Shown: positions 22,094-35,300 of the stretch, in pieces
How the letters are laid out: every line of letters begins with the position of its first letter
Position numbering within the stretch: the stretch's first letter is position 1
Source: Lottia gigantea
Lineage: Eukaryota; Mollusca; Gastropoda; Lottiidae
Length of the DNA stretch: 64,000 bases
Direction of reading: 5' to 3'
NCBI RefSeq assembly: GCF_000327385.1
Contig: NW_008708797.1
Coordinates: 2,998,851-3,062,850 of the forward strand
Program-made: the position numbers and the translations under genes
Notes under the pieces: model-generated
The model's input: only the letters and a program-made list of their open reading frames with translations
Database searches by the model: none
What the model was told of the DNA's origin: nothing

Positions 22094-23331
22094 ATAAAAG
22101 CTCTGGCTTAAAAATTGGTATTCAGTGAGTCGGTGCGTTGCACAGGGTAGGTTATCTCTAAATGGACTATAGGAGTTTATTAGGCTCCGCTCGTAAATTT
22201 TAAGCAGGCCTAACTGTTTAGCAGATATTGTGGACAGACCATAGAGTTATACTAAGAACTCATTAGGCTTGGAAATTTATACTCTTCGGACCAGAGTTTG
22301 AATTTTTGGCTTGGAAGTTTTGTGAGATACGGGATTTTTTTTTTTAAACGACCACTGGTTTGGAAGAGGGTTTGAGTTGTGCCGGAGCAGTTCCTTGCAT
22401 TTTCAGTGCCACCTTCTTCCTTGGATTTAGAAGCCCTTGCTCTCCTGCTACAGTCATGAACATTGAATTTTTGTCCAGAGACTAAGTATTGGCCAGTCTT
22501 TCATGTCTTTATGTTGCTAAAGGCGTAAAGCATTAATAAAGTTAGGGTAATTGTACCAGTATGAAAATTTCAACCTTTAGTTACAAATTTATTTCAAACT
22601 GTTTTTTGGGGTTTTTTTTTGCAGGATAATGAACAATATTACCAAGTTTGTCAAGAACAAGGGCAATAACTCATAAATTACTCTTTGATATAATGACTGT
22701 TAATTTTTTTGAATTGTGTTGGTTTTGGAAACCTGATACATTGGAGGAATAAATGGTATATTGTGACAGAAGTTTTATTCTTTAAAGCCTCGTATCTTCA
22801 TCCTGTCAAAAGAATCAGAGTTTTTTTTACAACTGAGATTACCTTTTAATCATCTTCATGTTTGGTTGTTTTCAAATCTCATTTTAATTTGGAATTTAAA
22901 CATTTCCTTGTGGGCGCACAATGTAACAGAATATATATTCAGTGAAAAAAGTTTATTCAGTTAAAAATATTCATAACTTAAAAGTCTATATGCACCTAAT
23001 GAAAATAAATTTAAGGAGAATACAATTATTGTAAACCTTAATTACATTTAGTTAATCATAATTAAAGACGAGTCTTTTTTTTTCTTTTAATTCTATGTGC
23101 TACAATAGATAATCAAATTAAAAGTAATAGTAATTCAGGCAGAACACAATTAAATCAGACTTAAATAAATTTGTTATATACAGACATTTGCATATCAAGG
23201 TAAAATAGAACCAATAATAATGTTTTACTTACATAATATCAGCTTTACATAATATCAGCCTGATGTATTCAGTATACTTCTTCTTCGGTTGAATAACAAA
23301 TTGTTTAAACTTTTTACATAGTGAAATCATC
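22094..23331. other. Gene-free stretch with a fragment of the TATACGCCCAC family
   Basis: About 22604-22675 carries GGATAATGAACAATATTACC, AAGTTTGTCAAGAACAAGGG and CAATAACTCAT, a collapsed piece of the dispersed core unit on minus. Otherwise the stretch is plain AT-rich sequence with no supported exon. Confidence 0.55.
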
Positions 23332-23543
23332 TGGTGTCATAACTAGACAACAGAATCCCTCTATAATCCATTAAATCAATAAAACTTAGTAATAATCCCT
23401 CAAACTTAATAATTATGAAACATGCTAAAATGTGTGTTTCAATAATTATTTAGTTTAATGGATATATCGTTGTCTATATAGAGATTCCATTTTTTTGGTC
23501 TTGGCACCTGGTGAGTCCAGCTGATGAATGTATAAACTTGTTG
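23332..23543. repeat. Dispersed foldback repeat, copy 2
   Basis: Collinear with 2131-2340. It has its own inverted structure: AGAATCCCTCTATA near the left against TATATAGAGATTCC near the right, and AAACTTAATAATTATGAAAC against GTTTCAATAATTATTTAGTT in the centre. Confidence 0.65.
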
Positions 23544-23888
23544 ACTCAATTTTAGACTTTAAATTTGTGTCCATTCTAAGAGGAAGTATTCCTTTAACAG
23601 TAAATATAATGTAATTTATATCAAATACAACTGTATTAATACATCATTAAGTAGAACCTTTCATTATAGGTTTGTCTTAAATTGATATAAGGCTTGAACG
23701 ACATATTTAGAAGTAAGGATTACATATCACAAACAAGAGAATATTGTGGAATATTTAAGCACACTTCTTAAATAAAATATTTCATGCTAATGCCATGATA
23801 TTGTCTTGTGTTTGTGATAGGTCTTAAATTTAACTCAATTAAAACTCAATTAATATATAATCAGTCAGAGAGTTGTATTGGTCATATT

Positions 23889-23962
23889 TTTATACGCCCA
23901 TATCTCTCTATGTGGACGTATATTGTCGACACCCCTGTCCATCCGCATGCTGTGGTGGGCGT
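23889..23962 (+). mobile_element. TATACGCCCAC family, mini copy with both ends and no core
   Basis: TTTTTATACGCCCATATCTC begins it, a CCTGTCCATCCGCATG spacer follows, and GTGGGCGTATATGG closes it. The tandem core is absent, so this looks like an internally deleted copy. Confidence 0.65.
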
Positions 23963-24276
23963 ATATGGCTGTGGTCCACTATCTTAATATAATTAAGTCT
24001 GGTTACACCCCTTACATTGTCATCATTGGCTTAAAAGATAGTTTTTAATATTCGTAAATAACATTTTACAAGTAGTGGCATATTTTCAGTAGAAATACTC
24101 ATTCTCAAAATAAGAAAACATGTTTTGTTTTTTTTTGTAAACAATATTTTATTCATATAGAAAAGGATTGCAAAACATGGTTAAAAGAGGGCAGATCAAA
24201 AGTCATATAACAAGAACTACCCGTTTAAAATTAAATGAAAATCAGGATGCAAATTATAATGAAATCATTCTTACAT

Positions 24277-27200
24277 TCACTGAGATAATCCAGTGTATTT
24301 CTCACTGATATCCCATAACTGTGTGGTTAAAGTTTCATCATGTGCTAACTTATTCAATGACTGTTCATCAACATAGCAATCTGTAAAATATTTTCCTGTA
24401 ACATCTTCTATCTCTTCACTAATTGCACAGTAAATGGTTGTCTGGGCTCCTTCTTCACAGTTCTTTATAATCAAATAAAAATAACAATTATTTACAATAT
24501 ATTTGTTTTTAATTAAAACTCATTATTACTTTATTTTTTTATATAATTTATTACAGTATTTTGTTGGTATCATTTTATCATTTATCTTCATGATAATTTG
24601 TGACATCATTTATTATTATAATGATATTTGTGATCTTATTTATCATTATGATAATTGTGATATCCGTGTATCATAAATATATTAATTGATATCATGATTA
24701 TATTAATTGATGTCATAATTATATTATTTGATATCATAAACATATTTTGTATCAAAATTATATTTTTTGATATTATGTATCATAATTATATTTTTTGAAA
24801 TAATTATATTTTCTTATATTTATTATATTTTTTTTATATCATTTATCACAATAACATCTTTTGATATCATTTATCATTATAATATGTTGTGATGTTTATT
24901 ATTCTTTTATGTTGTGCTATCATTTACCATTATTATATTTGATATTATTTTGAGATCTCATTAATTAAAAAAACATACCCTAAAAATATTGCCAAAAATG
25001 TCTGATATCCATTCAATCCACATAAAGGATATTAAGTCATTTGAATTAGATAAAAACTCTAGATTCTATTGTGCCTTAACAATTTTGATGTTGTTTGTCT
25101 ACATTATAATCAAGGTAATAAACGCCCACTGGCAACTTAGATATTGAATACATATATTTGACAGTATAGTAACAATCATCAGTCACCAGTATGAAATATT
25201 CAACCTTCAGACATACACTTCTTAAGAACTCTTTGGGGTGAAAATAAATAAAGTTTCATCTAAAGATGTCAAAAATTGTGACTTCTTGTGTGTTTGCAAG
25301 CTAATAAATGCAGTCATAATTCATACTTAATATTTTTTGATTTTTTTGATGATATTTTATAGGGTTCATCCTTGGGTGATAATAAACCACTTCAACAAGT
25401 TTTGTCAAAACCATTAAGAATTGTGCCTTCTAGAGAGTTTACAAACTAAAATTTGAATGTGTTTTTGAGAAAAAGGGCCATAATATAATAACTTTTTTTG
25501 ATTTTTCTGATTTTCGATAGGGTTCATCCTTGGGTGATAATAAACACTTACAATCGGTCCAAAATTGAGTCCTCTGTTTAGGAGCAATAGCATGACAGAA
25601 GGACAGGGTTGATATCAATATACTCTCCACATTATATATTAGCATATAAAAATCAGGTTTTTATTTGTTATCAGCCGATACATATTTTGACAAAAATATC
25701 AACTGCCTTGATTTAAAAAGGAAAGGAATTTTTCAAAATCCGAAAGACTAGAAGAGTGAGCAGAGCCCTTAAAAGATATATATTACACGTTTTCTCTTAC
25801 CTTGAAGAAGAATTTACCAATAAACATGAGAGGATATGTAATGAATGGAGAAAGATTACGTAATAATTCCGTTTGTATTGTGCCAGGATGTAAACAATTC
25901 ACTAGTACATCTAAAATCATATAAAAATAGCCTGTTATATATAATAACATCATTATAATTAATCAATGCTTAATTAAGTGTCATGATTTCAGTAAATCAC
26001 ATTTGGTGTATTAGTATGCCACTGGATTTAAAAAGCTTTTAAGTGCACACTTATTTTGTTTTTCCAAATGAATGAAAAGGGTCCATTATCACTGCATGTG
26101 GTCATGTTAAGCCTGCATAGGTCTTTCTAAACTGAATTGCAGGAGAACCAGACCAGAGTAAGATTTTAATTCCCAAAAGATGGTTGCTTGAAATAAGCTG
26201 GTTAAGCAAAGACATTTCTATTAGATCACTTACCATGGCCTTTTAATCTTCTTGCCAATTCTTTAGTAAATAAAATATTTGCTAATTTACTATCAAAATA
26301 TATTCTACGTTGATTAAAGTATTTTTCACTTCTCAAATTATCTAATTCAATTCTTCCCATTTTACTAGCTATAGATGATACATTGACTATTCTACTGGGA
26401 CAGGATTTCTTGATTAAATCTGTTCAAAGACAACACACTGTAAAATCAGTTGATATTATAGTATTTCTGCATTTATTGATGTGAATGAGAATATGAGACT
26501 CATATTGTATGAATTGTTTTATATTGTTATTAACAATTCTTATTCCAGCTCTCAGCCCAAGGCCCCTAGGAAATCTGTAATTCCTATTTATTTGTTACAT
26601 ACAAGTATGACAAAAATTTTAGTCTGATCATATATTCTCAATTCACTGATATATCAAATATCAGATGATACTCTCTCGTCATACCTGATTGGTCCATTAA
26701 CTTTGAAGAATCACAAACAATAGGATTAGTCATGAGGCATTGCTAATGTGATCCAAGTAGTAAGATCAGTGTGGAATATGGTCTGCTGAAACACTGGAAT
26801 CATTATTGTTGGAAGTATTGTCTCATTGAAAAGAATGTAAAAATATTACCTTGACATTCTTGAGAAGAGACCATACTTACCCAACAATAAATTTGTCAAG
26901 AGAAATGGTCCAAAGTGGTTGGTAGCAAACATACTTTCTAATCCATCTTCTGTTATTATTTTTGGCAGTCCTAGAATAAGAAAAAAATGATACTAAGAAT
27001 ATTATATTTGAAATATTTATTTTCTTAATCTGTTACATTAAATATCCTGTCCAAAATGTTTCATCATAGATATTATTTCATTTGGCAACAATTTACATTC
27101 TCTAACAAATTTAAAATGTTTCAACTCTGGGTCATGTTTCCTTCTTGAAAAGAAATGTGTCCCTTATTTATATGAAAATTTTAACTGAAAAAAATTTTCC

Positions 27201-28182
27201 TGTTCACTTTTAAAACAACAAAACTATTTAAAAGAGTTGTGTAAATCTTTCTTATGGTTGGTGTTGGAAAACTAATGTACAGATTAAATCATAATAAAAA
27301 CCAAGTTTAGGAAATATCTCTTATACTTATTTCAGAGTTTTTAACAAAAATCCCTTATTAAGCTCAAAACAAGAGCTAGGTTTACTTAACAGAGGCTAGA
27401 AAATTTCTCTACAGTACACTTTACTAGCCAACTCAATTTACAGCATAATAGTTCTAAAAGTTTTAAGAATGCATACCTACTACTCCAGCATTATTAATCA
27501 ATATATCCAATCTTTTTTCTTCTTTAATTATTTCATTAGCAAACTTTCTTACTGATTTCATAGAACTAAGGTCAAGTTCTTTAACAATAACATTATCATT
27601 ATCTGTTTCTTCAATTATATTCTTCTTAGCATGTTCAGCTTTTTCTAAATTTCTACATGCCAATATTACTCTAGCATTTCTATTGGCCATATCTAATGCT
27701 GTATAGTATCCAATTCCTAAAAAATGGAAAGAATTTCTAATTGTTTCTAATATAGGCATAATTATTAGGGATATATCATTTCAACTGAGCTGAGTATGAT
27801 ACAGAATCAAATTTCGACATGTGATCCCTCTGCAATTCAACAAAAACCAACCTGGTATGTTCAGAAACTAGTCGCTCCTATTCAATATTGTTAATATTCT
27901 AGAACACAACCAAACACCAAATATTTTCCCTGATCAAACTACCTATTTTACGGGAATTGAAAGTAATATACATGTTTCGAGTAAATAGGCATAAAAAAGT
28001 TTGTTCTTGCTGTAAAGAATTATTAAATAGTTACCTGTATTGGCCCCAGTAATAATGACTGTTTTGTCTGACAAATCAGCCTTACTAAAACATCTTCCAA
28101 AATTCAACCTTACATAAACAATACTAGCAATAAAAAGTACCAATGAAGTGGTAAATATAATACATAACGCCACTGGATCCAT
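24277..28182 (-). CDS. Retinol-dehydrogenase-type short-chain dehydrogenase (RDH11-14 group), 319 aa
   Basis: Six exons on minus: 28182-28035, 27716-27477, 26970-26881, 26419-26234, 25910-25801 and 24462-24277. All are GT-AG, phases close, and the CDS is 960 nt. An N-terminal membrane anchor (residues about 6-24, CIIFTTSLVLFIASIVYV) precedes a complete classical SDR fold: cofactor motif TGANTGIG (45-52), CRN after the second strand (an Arg typical of NADP(H) preference), NNAG (124-127), catalytic Ser in VNVSS (171-175), YFDSK (Tyr200, Lys204), and CLHPGTIQTEL. Length fits RDH11-14 (about 316-336). The family reduces or oxidizes retinoids and lipid aldehydes, ER- or mitochondria-anchored. The substrate here is inferred only. 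The start is 1.2 kb from, and divergent to, the Neuralized gene. Confidence 0.95.
24560..24960. repeat. AT-rich degenerate repeat (TGATATCATNATTATATT)n in RDH intron 5
   Basis: Units of about 20-27 bp built on TTTGATATCATTTATCATTA and AATTATATTATTTGATATCA are repeated about 15 times. GC content is very low. No coding potential. Confidence 0.8.
25118..25560 (-). mobile_element. Dispersed TATACGCCCAC family, copy D (RDH intron)
   Basis: ACGCCCACTGGCAACTTAGA at the left corresponds to the right terminus read on minus. Two core units follow (TTCATCCTTGGGTGATAATA twice, TGTGCCTTCTAGAGAGTTTA, AAAAGGGCCATAA). The far end is missing near 25560. Confidence 0.75.
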
Positions 28183-28255
28183 CTGAAAAATAACATTTCA
28201 AAATCCATGATAATATAGACCAGCATCCTGCCGTCGCATTCCACAGCCACTGTAC

Positions 28256-28570
28256 AAGTCACTGTTTGGAAACCGTTGCATGGTTTTTCAGCTACCTACC
28301 GAGGTGGAAGAGCAGCTTAATGTTTGAGAGAAGTCGATTTTTTATTAGGAATAGATCAAATCGCCAGTAAGGACATGCTACACCTTGTTACAAGATTAAT
28401 TACAATTGGAAACACTAAAAAGCTAGCTAAACCCCACTCAAGACTGGAAATAAGAAAGAACTTTTTCTCAATCAGAGTAATCAACTCATGGACCTCCCTG
28501 CCAGACTATGTCATAAGATCTGGATCCCTCAATCAATTCAAGTCCAACCTGAACACAGCCTGGTAATCTG
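28256..28570 (+). mobile_element. LINE 3' fragment (post-RT region) between the two divergent genes
   Basis: The reading frame 28324-28566 gives LLGIDQIASKDMLHLVTR, KPHSRLEIRKNFFSIRVINS, WTSLPDYVIRSGSLNQFKSN, then LNTAW and a stop. This is the typical C-terminal tail of CR1/Jockey-type LINE polyproteins (SR.D.RK..FS.RV...WN.LP..VV...S...FK..LD..W). It sits between the RDH and Neuralized start codons. Confidence 0.85.
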
Positions 28571-29357
28571 ACCCTATCAAATTTACACCCAGTAGCCTAC
28601 CTATCAAGTCAATTGAATCCCAGTCAAAATTAACCGACCAAACACTCCTACAATACGCAGACGCACTTATTACTATAAACAAGTCACTCTTTGAGGTGGT
28701 CTAGAAGCTTTCGAGCTTACAACAGACCAAAGATCAGTGAAAAACAGTAAGAATACTATGATTTCCTTACAAGTTAGATATAGGCTACATGTCATTACCA
28801 TGATGATGATAAACATTAACATAAGCCAGCTTATTTCGGAAACGCCAATGTTGGGGCTCTGCCCTTTATTTGCTTTGAAGTGCAAAAAAGCCCCTCTATT
28901 TGTTTCATTACTTCATCTCTACATAAAGTATACCTTGGGTTACCTTTGAATATGAATTTTTTTCTCAGGTGCTTGGTTGAACCTTGATTTGTTTACAACA
29001 TAATGGAGTTGTCGGCCTTCTAAAACCGCTTATATCATACAACAATCTTAAGTATTGAGATTTTGATTTAAAAGCCTTGATTGATTAAGATTTGATAGAA
29101 AATTATTTACAAATATCTTGAATTTGATAATAGATTAATTCATGCATATAAGCAGCAATATTTTTTGATTTAAAAGAATTAGTTTTTGTCAATGATGGCA
29201 GCATCTTTTTATTAAAATTTTTCCACAACATCCATTATCCGGAAATGGAAAAATTTTAAAGGAAATATCAGAATAAAAGGCCAATTTATTAAAGAAAATG
29301 AACAATATGAGATCTAATTCAGTTTATTATTAGGCTTAGAGTGATAAAGAAGGCACA

Positions 29358-32300
29358 ATGGGAAATTCAAGCTCTGGTCATTCCAATAGAGGTGAGTCGA
29401 TCTTCCCCCTTTTTTTTTTTTTAAACTTATTAGTTATTAGCCTATTCGATTTGATTTCTATTAATTTTAATTCTGTGGAATTACGCTTTTAACAACCGAA
29501 TCTTGATGTCATATTCACAAATGAAATTGAATATGTAATCATACAGCTAAAACATTATTTCTCATAGAGTGTCCTATCTTATGTTGTTCAATGAAATTTT
29601 TGTAAATCTAAGGTAGATCATGATAGTTCTGTATGCAGTTGTGTTGTAGGGTATGTCTAGGGTGTTCAGTCAACTCGTCTACATGTCAACAGTCAACTTG
29701 TCAACAAACTGAGTTAACTGATCTACAATCTCAAGTGAACTCCTCTACAATCTCAAGTTAACTTGTCAACAACCTCGAGTTATCTCGTCAACACTAAGGT
29801 CTACAACACTGAGTAAAAATGGTGAAATGGGCACACCCACTTTTAAGTGATAATATCGGTACTACCGACCACTATTACTGTATCAGCTTGTTCTTCAATG
29901 CTACAAGAACAGTAGACCGACAAGTTGACTCTAAAACAGCATTGAGAGACAGGATGTTTCGATCTACAAGATCACATAACGTGTCAGCATATCTACAGGG
30001 TAAGATGGCTCCTGCAATGCATGCTGGTATTGGTATAAAGCAATATGTCATGGAATTATACACTCTATGCACTCTTATCCTAAAATTGGCAAATAAGATT
30101 ATCTTTAAAACCATTGACTTTTTGACATGCAAATGCAGGATTGGTTTTATTTTTGAAATGATGAGATCTCAAGTTGGTATGAAGTTGAAAATGTTTCCAT
30201 AATAAGCATGTTATTTGTGCATGTCATTTTGTTAGGGATATGTATCAGGTTACATTTGATTGATGAGAACTATAAATGGCTAAAAGCAAATGGTCGCCTG
30301 TAAAGATCTGGCCACGTATTCTTGAAAAGATCTTGGCGTTAGGATGTCCTAGGTTCTCATCTTCTTACATTGATTCTAGGACATCTTAGCACTAAGATCG
30401 TTTCGAGAATGTGTGGCCTGATTATGTTCTTGGTGTGCTGGTCATTCAGGACAACAATTGTTTCCAAATGACAAACAAAAAAAATCTTTATTTTTTAAGA
30501 TACCAATTTGAAGTGATTGATGGTTAAGATATTGTCATGATTAGTTGAAATAAAATAATATTCCAGTTACATGACAAATCAGTGTGAGGGGCATAGACCA
30601 AACCACTTTTCCCAACAAAGTTTAAATACCATCATCACAACTCACTGACTAATTATACATGTCAACGTTAAGTGAGTTCATATTATAAAAACTGGACTCT
30701 TTATAAAAAACAGAGAGAAAAATGAAGTCATCTTAATAAACCTACATAAAATGTATTGGCGTAATCCATGTCAGTCCCTCCATCTGTTTGTCCAAGCCAT
30801 CTTCTGATATTTCATTGATGCTGAATTTATTTATGTATGTCTACCTAGTCTTTCATTCTTCTTTATACTCCTATATGAAAATACGGATGCATTCTCATGC
30901 TTATTTAAAAGGACCTTGATGATAACCAAAATATATATTACTTGTTGAGATATATCCAGATATTATGAAAAACAAAGATATCCCTAAAATTCCTTAATTA
31001 TGGCCTCTATATCAAATTTGAGTTTTCTTATTATTGACATTAATAGCATACATTAAACTGAATCATACTGTCCCACTACATCTCTGCTGCGATGAGTGAA
31101 ATTAATAAATAGGTCAAGTCTATTAAAAAATGGCTTGCATGTCTCATAATTAATGACCTTAGTGTAAATGTTTAGAAAAGGTACTAAAAGTTGCAGCCTT
31201 ATAATTGATCAGAGTAATTTAATTTTTAAACAAAACCGGATTTTGATGCCTTTTGGTAAAGGTTTAATCAACTAACATGATGAGAAGTTATGCAGACTTT
31301 TAGTGTTGCACCTACACTGATCAATATTGACATCCGAACATGTACAAATGAATATTTTATAGGTCTTTTAGCATATTTCTTTTCGCTGAACAGAAATATT
31401 GCTTAACATGAAACATGTTTGAATAGTTTTCACTTTTGTATAGGACAAAGAAGAGAATATTCAGGTACAAGATCATCTGAAACTCATTTCATCAAACTTT
31501 TAAAAAAAGGAAGGTACAGGTGGAAAGTTCATAAAACGACTGATTCCAGACAACCTACAGCATCTTGTTCTTTTTACAATCTTGTTCTAGAGGATGAAAA
31601 ATGTCCAGAAAGTAAGATATGGTTACTTTTATTATAAAATAACAGTTCACTCTTTCCACTTACAAGACTAATACTTTTAGATACTATCTAATCTAATTTT
31701 TATACGCCCACATGAAATGAGAGGTGTGTATTAATGTCACCCTTATCCGTCCGTCTGTCGATCTGTCAGTCTGTCCAATCGTCGTAAACACTCTAGAAGG
31801 CACAATTCTTGTCTGATTTTGATGGAACTTGGTATGATTGTTTGTAATCACCCAAGGATGAATCCTTTTGAAAATCAGAAAAATCGAAAAGTATATTCAG
31901 TATGAGTTATTGCCCTTGTTTTTTAATGTTTGTTCAATATTTAGCACGTAAACACTCTAGAAGGCACAATTCCTGACGGATTTTGATGAAACTTTGTGTG
32001 AGTAATTGTTATCAATCAAGGATAAACCCCTTTCAAAAATTAAAAGAATCACAAAAATATTTAGTTTTAGTTTTTTGCCCTTGTTCTTTAAAACGCCTTC
32101 TAGTTTTAGCCTGTAAACATTCTAGAAGACACAATTCTTGAGAGATTTGACGAATCTTGGTAATGATATACAGTATCGCCCCAAAAAGTTCAAGAAGAAG
32201 TGTATGACTGAAGGTTGAATATTTCATACTGGTTGTTACTTTACTGCAAAATATTCTTATTTAAAATCAAAGCTGCCAGTGGGTGTATATTATCTTGTCT

Positions 32301-35300
32301 GGCAATCTATCTTTCAATTCTGTTCTAGAAAGTGAACAATAGTATTTAGTTAGTTAGTTTTAAGATGCCCAAAAGTCGCCCATGACCATATTATAATGTG
32401 GATGTATATTGTTTTCACCCTGTCTTTCTTCCACAAGAATTTTATCAACAATTTCGAGTTATTGCTTGTGATTTAGCCAAAACAGAAAATTGGCTTGTGA
32501 AAGCATGCTTGTGTATACTACTTGTGTGGTGGAAGACATGGAAGCTGAATCTCAACCAGTTTCTACACCAAACAGACACCAGTTACCATTAATCGCAGAT
32601 GTAAGACCTACGCCGAAACGTAAAAGAACTCTATCACCTTCTGGCCTTAGTACCTCGCAAGAACCACTATCCATAAGCAAGAAACCTCACACTGATAGAC
32701 GTACTTTACCGTTACCAACTTTTACTGCAACTCCATCCACACCAATGACGACGCCAAGATCGAACCCTGAAACACCGAAACCTCAACGTACCACTACTCG
32801 CGGCCGCTTAAGTTTAACCACCTCACCTCATCTCCAGCCTGTAAACATACATGTGTACAGGTCAGGAAAAAAAATCTGTAGATTTGCCTTGAAAAATCTG
32901 GAGATTGGGTGAAAAGTCAGGAGATTTTTCCAAAGCGCGTAAATTTGTGATTTGAAACTCCCAATTGATTGTTTTTTTCTTGTTGTTTTTTTCAAATAAC
33001 CTTTAAGCCTTGTAAATAAATTATATTGATCATGACGTCATAATAATGAGAAGGATAAATCCAAATGGTCTATTCCCACACTCACCAAACCAACAGTTAT
33101 CATTGGATCTTCCAACATCAGCAACATCCCATTCCTACATCCAGATACCCAAGTCGAATCTTACCCTGATGCCCGAATTCAGCATATCAATACATTACTC
33201 TCCAAAATCTCTCCAACAACCATTCCTAAACAAGGTGTTATTTCATGTTGGCCTAAATAATAAACAGGAATCAGGAGAATCCATACACAGAAGAATGCTG
33301 GAACTCCTCAAACTTGCCATGGCAAGTCCACTGGATGTCCCCCACTGCAAAAAGTATTTATTTTTCATGGGTCTCCCATTTAAACTGAACGCGGGGGGAA
33401 ATGCTATAAAATTAGGAGAAACTGTGGTTAACCTCAGTTCGCGAAAACTTTCTCCCCTTGAAGAAAGAGTTTTAGATAGAGGTCTAACATTTATTCCGAC
33501 ATCTAAAACTCTTTCCCATGAACCAATTTTATCGTCGGTTGAACACGTCAATAGGACTTTTAAGTTAAATTTCTTTTTTCGGAATAGACTCGGCCGAATA
33601 CCGTTCATTGAAAAGTCTGGTTGGACTCCACCAGACAGCGCGATTGACTCAGATATTTTGGCTACTTGCGATAAATTACATGAAGAAATATCTCATTTAC
33701 CTCTGGTGAATGAAAAACACAACCTCACCAAGTTTGAAAGGAAAGCTTTGAATAGCCTAAAAAACGATCAGAACATTATAATACGAAAGAGTGACAAAGG
33801 CAGTTGCTGTGTCATTCAGAATCGCGAAGACTACATTTTTGAATTAGAGAAACAATTGAACAATGCTAATCATTACTGTGTACTTGATCAACCTATTTTC
33901 ATGGAAACTGCGCAAAAGATAAACAATATTTTAAAAACGTTAGTAAACAAACAATTTATTTCTGATTCCCAATATGACTATCTTTCAGCGAAACCCGAAG
34001 TCCGTCAACGTCACATTTATACTTTACCGAAGATTCACAAAAACCCGGAATCTGAATGGTCTTTAGCCAATAGGATTCCTAAAGGCAGGCCTATTATCTC
34101 AGATTGCGCGAGCGAATCCTACCGAGTTTCTGAATACATTGACCATTTTTTACTTCCATTAGCGTGTAAGCATCCGTCATATCTTAAGGATACCACCGAT
34201 TTTGTTGAAAAAATTAAAAGCTTGAATGTCCCTCCAAACGCAAGATTTATCTCATAAGATGTTACGAGTATGTATACCAATATTGATAATAAAACCGGTT
34301 TAGACGCTGTCCGAAAGGCCTTTCTTCGAAATCCCTGCGTAGATAGACCCGACAAAGAAATATTAGAACTTTTGGAATTATGTCTAACGCGAAATGACTT
34401 TGCCTTTAATGAAAAAATTTATCTCCAGACTTCAGGCACCGCGATGGGCAAAAGATTTGCGCCGAGTTATGCAAATATCTTTATGGCTGAGTGGGAACTG
34501 GAAATTTCTTCCATTTCCCCTTTTGAACCTTTCTTCTATGGAAGGTTTCTTGACGATATATTTATTATTTGGACCGAGTCTTTAACAAATTTTTGGCAGT
34601 ATTTTGAAATTTTAAATAATCACCACCCTTCTGTAAAACTAACTGCGAATATTTCTGAACAAAGTATGGATTTTTTGGATACTACGGTATTCAAAGGACC
34701 AAGTTTCTCTCAAACAAACAAATTAGACATCAAAGTATTTTTTAAACCAAGGGATACTCACCAACTTTTATATAAAAACTCTTTTTACCCAAAACATACT
34801 TTTACGGGAATAATCAAATCACAAATTTTTTTAGAATTTGCACTCAAAAAGTAGATTTCGATGCAGCTTGTAGACTAGTTTTCAGTAAATTAAGAGAGAG
34901 GGGCTATTCCAAACGATTCTTGCGCAAAATTAAAAATGACACTGTTTTGGACCTTTTGAAAATTAATGAACCCCCTCCTCCAATAAATAACTTTGGCGCA
35001 ATACCATGTAGAGGTTCTCGGTGTCGCACCTGTGAACATATCCATATGTCTCATTATTTTCAAAATAAAAAAAACAGAAAAATATTTGAAATTAAAGAAC
35101 GTCTCACGTGTAAGGATAAAAATATCATTTACCTAATTTCGTGTAAAAAATGTGACAAACAATACGTCGGCTAAACCCAGAATGCCTTGCGAACTCGATT
35201 TAGCGGCCATCGCTTTGATATAATTCATAGCAAAAATAGACCAATTTCTCATCATTTTAATTTACCTGACCATTCCATTGAAGACCTTCTTATCATGCCT

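Noticed and set aside
22093-22100. TATAAAAG after the 21986-22093 hairpin as a promoter
   Set aside because: A single TATA-like word in AT-rich DNA without any gene following is expected by chance.
29819-30202. 127-aa plus-strand ORF in NEURL intron 1
   Set aside because: No recognizable family, no splice context in phase with NEURL, and an overlapping minus ORF of similar length. It looks like chance, though transcript data could change this.
33243-33608. 121-aa minus-strand ORF
   Set aside because: Antisense shadow of the Penelope-like element coding region.
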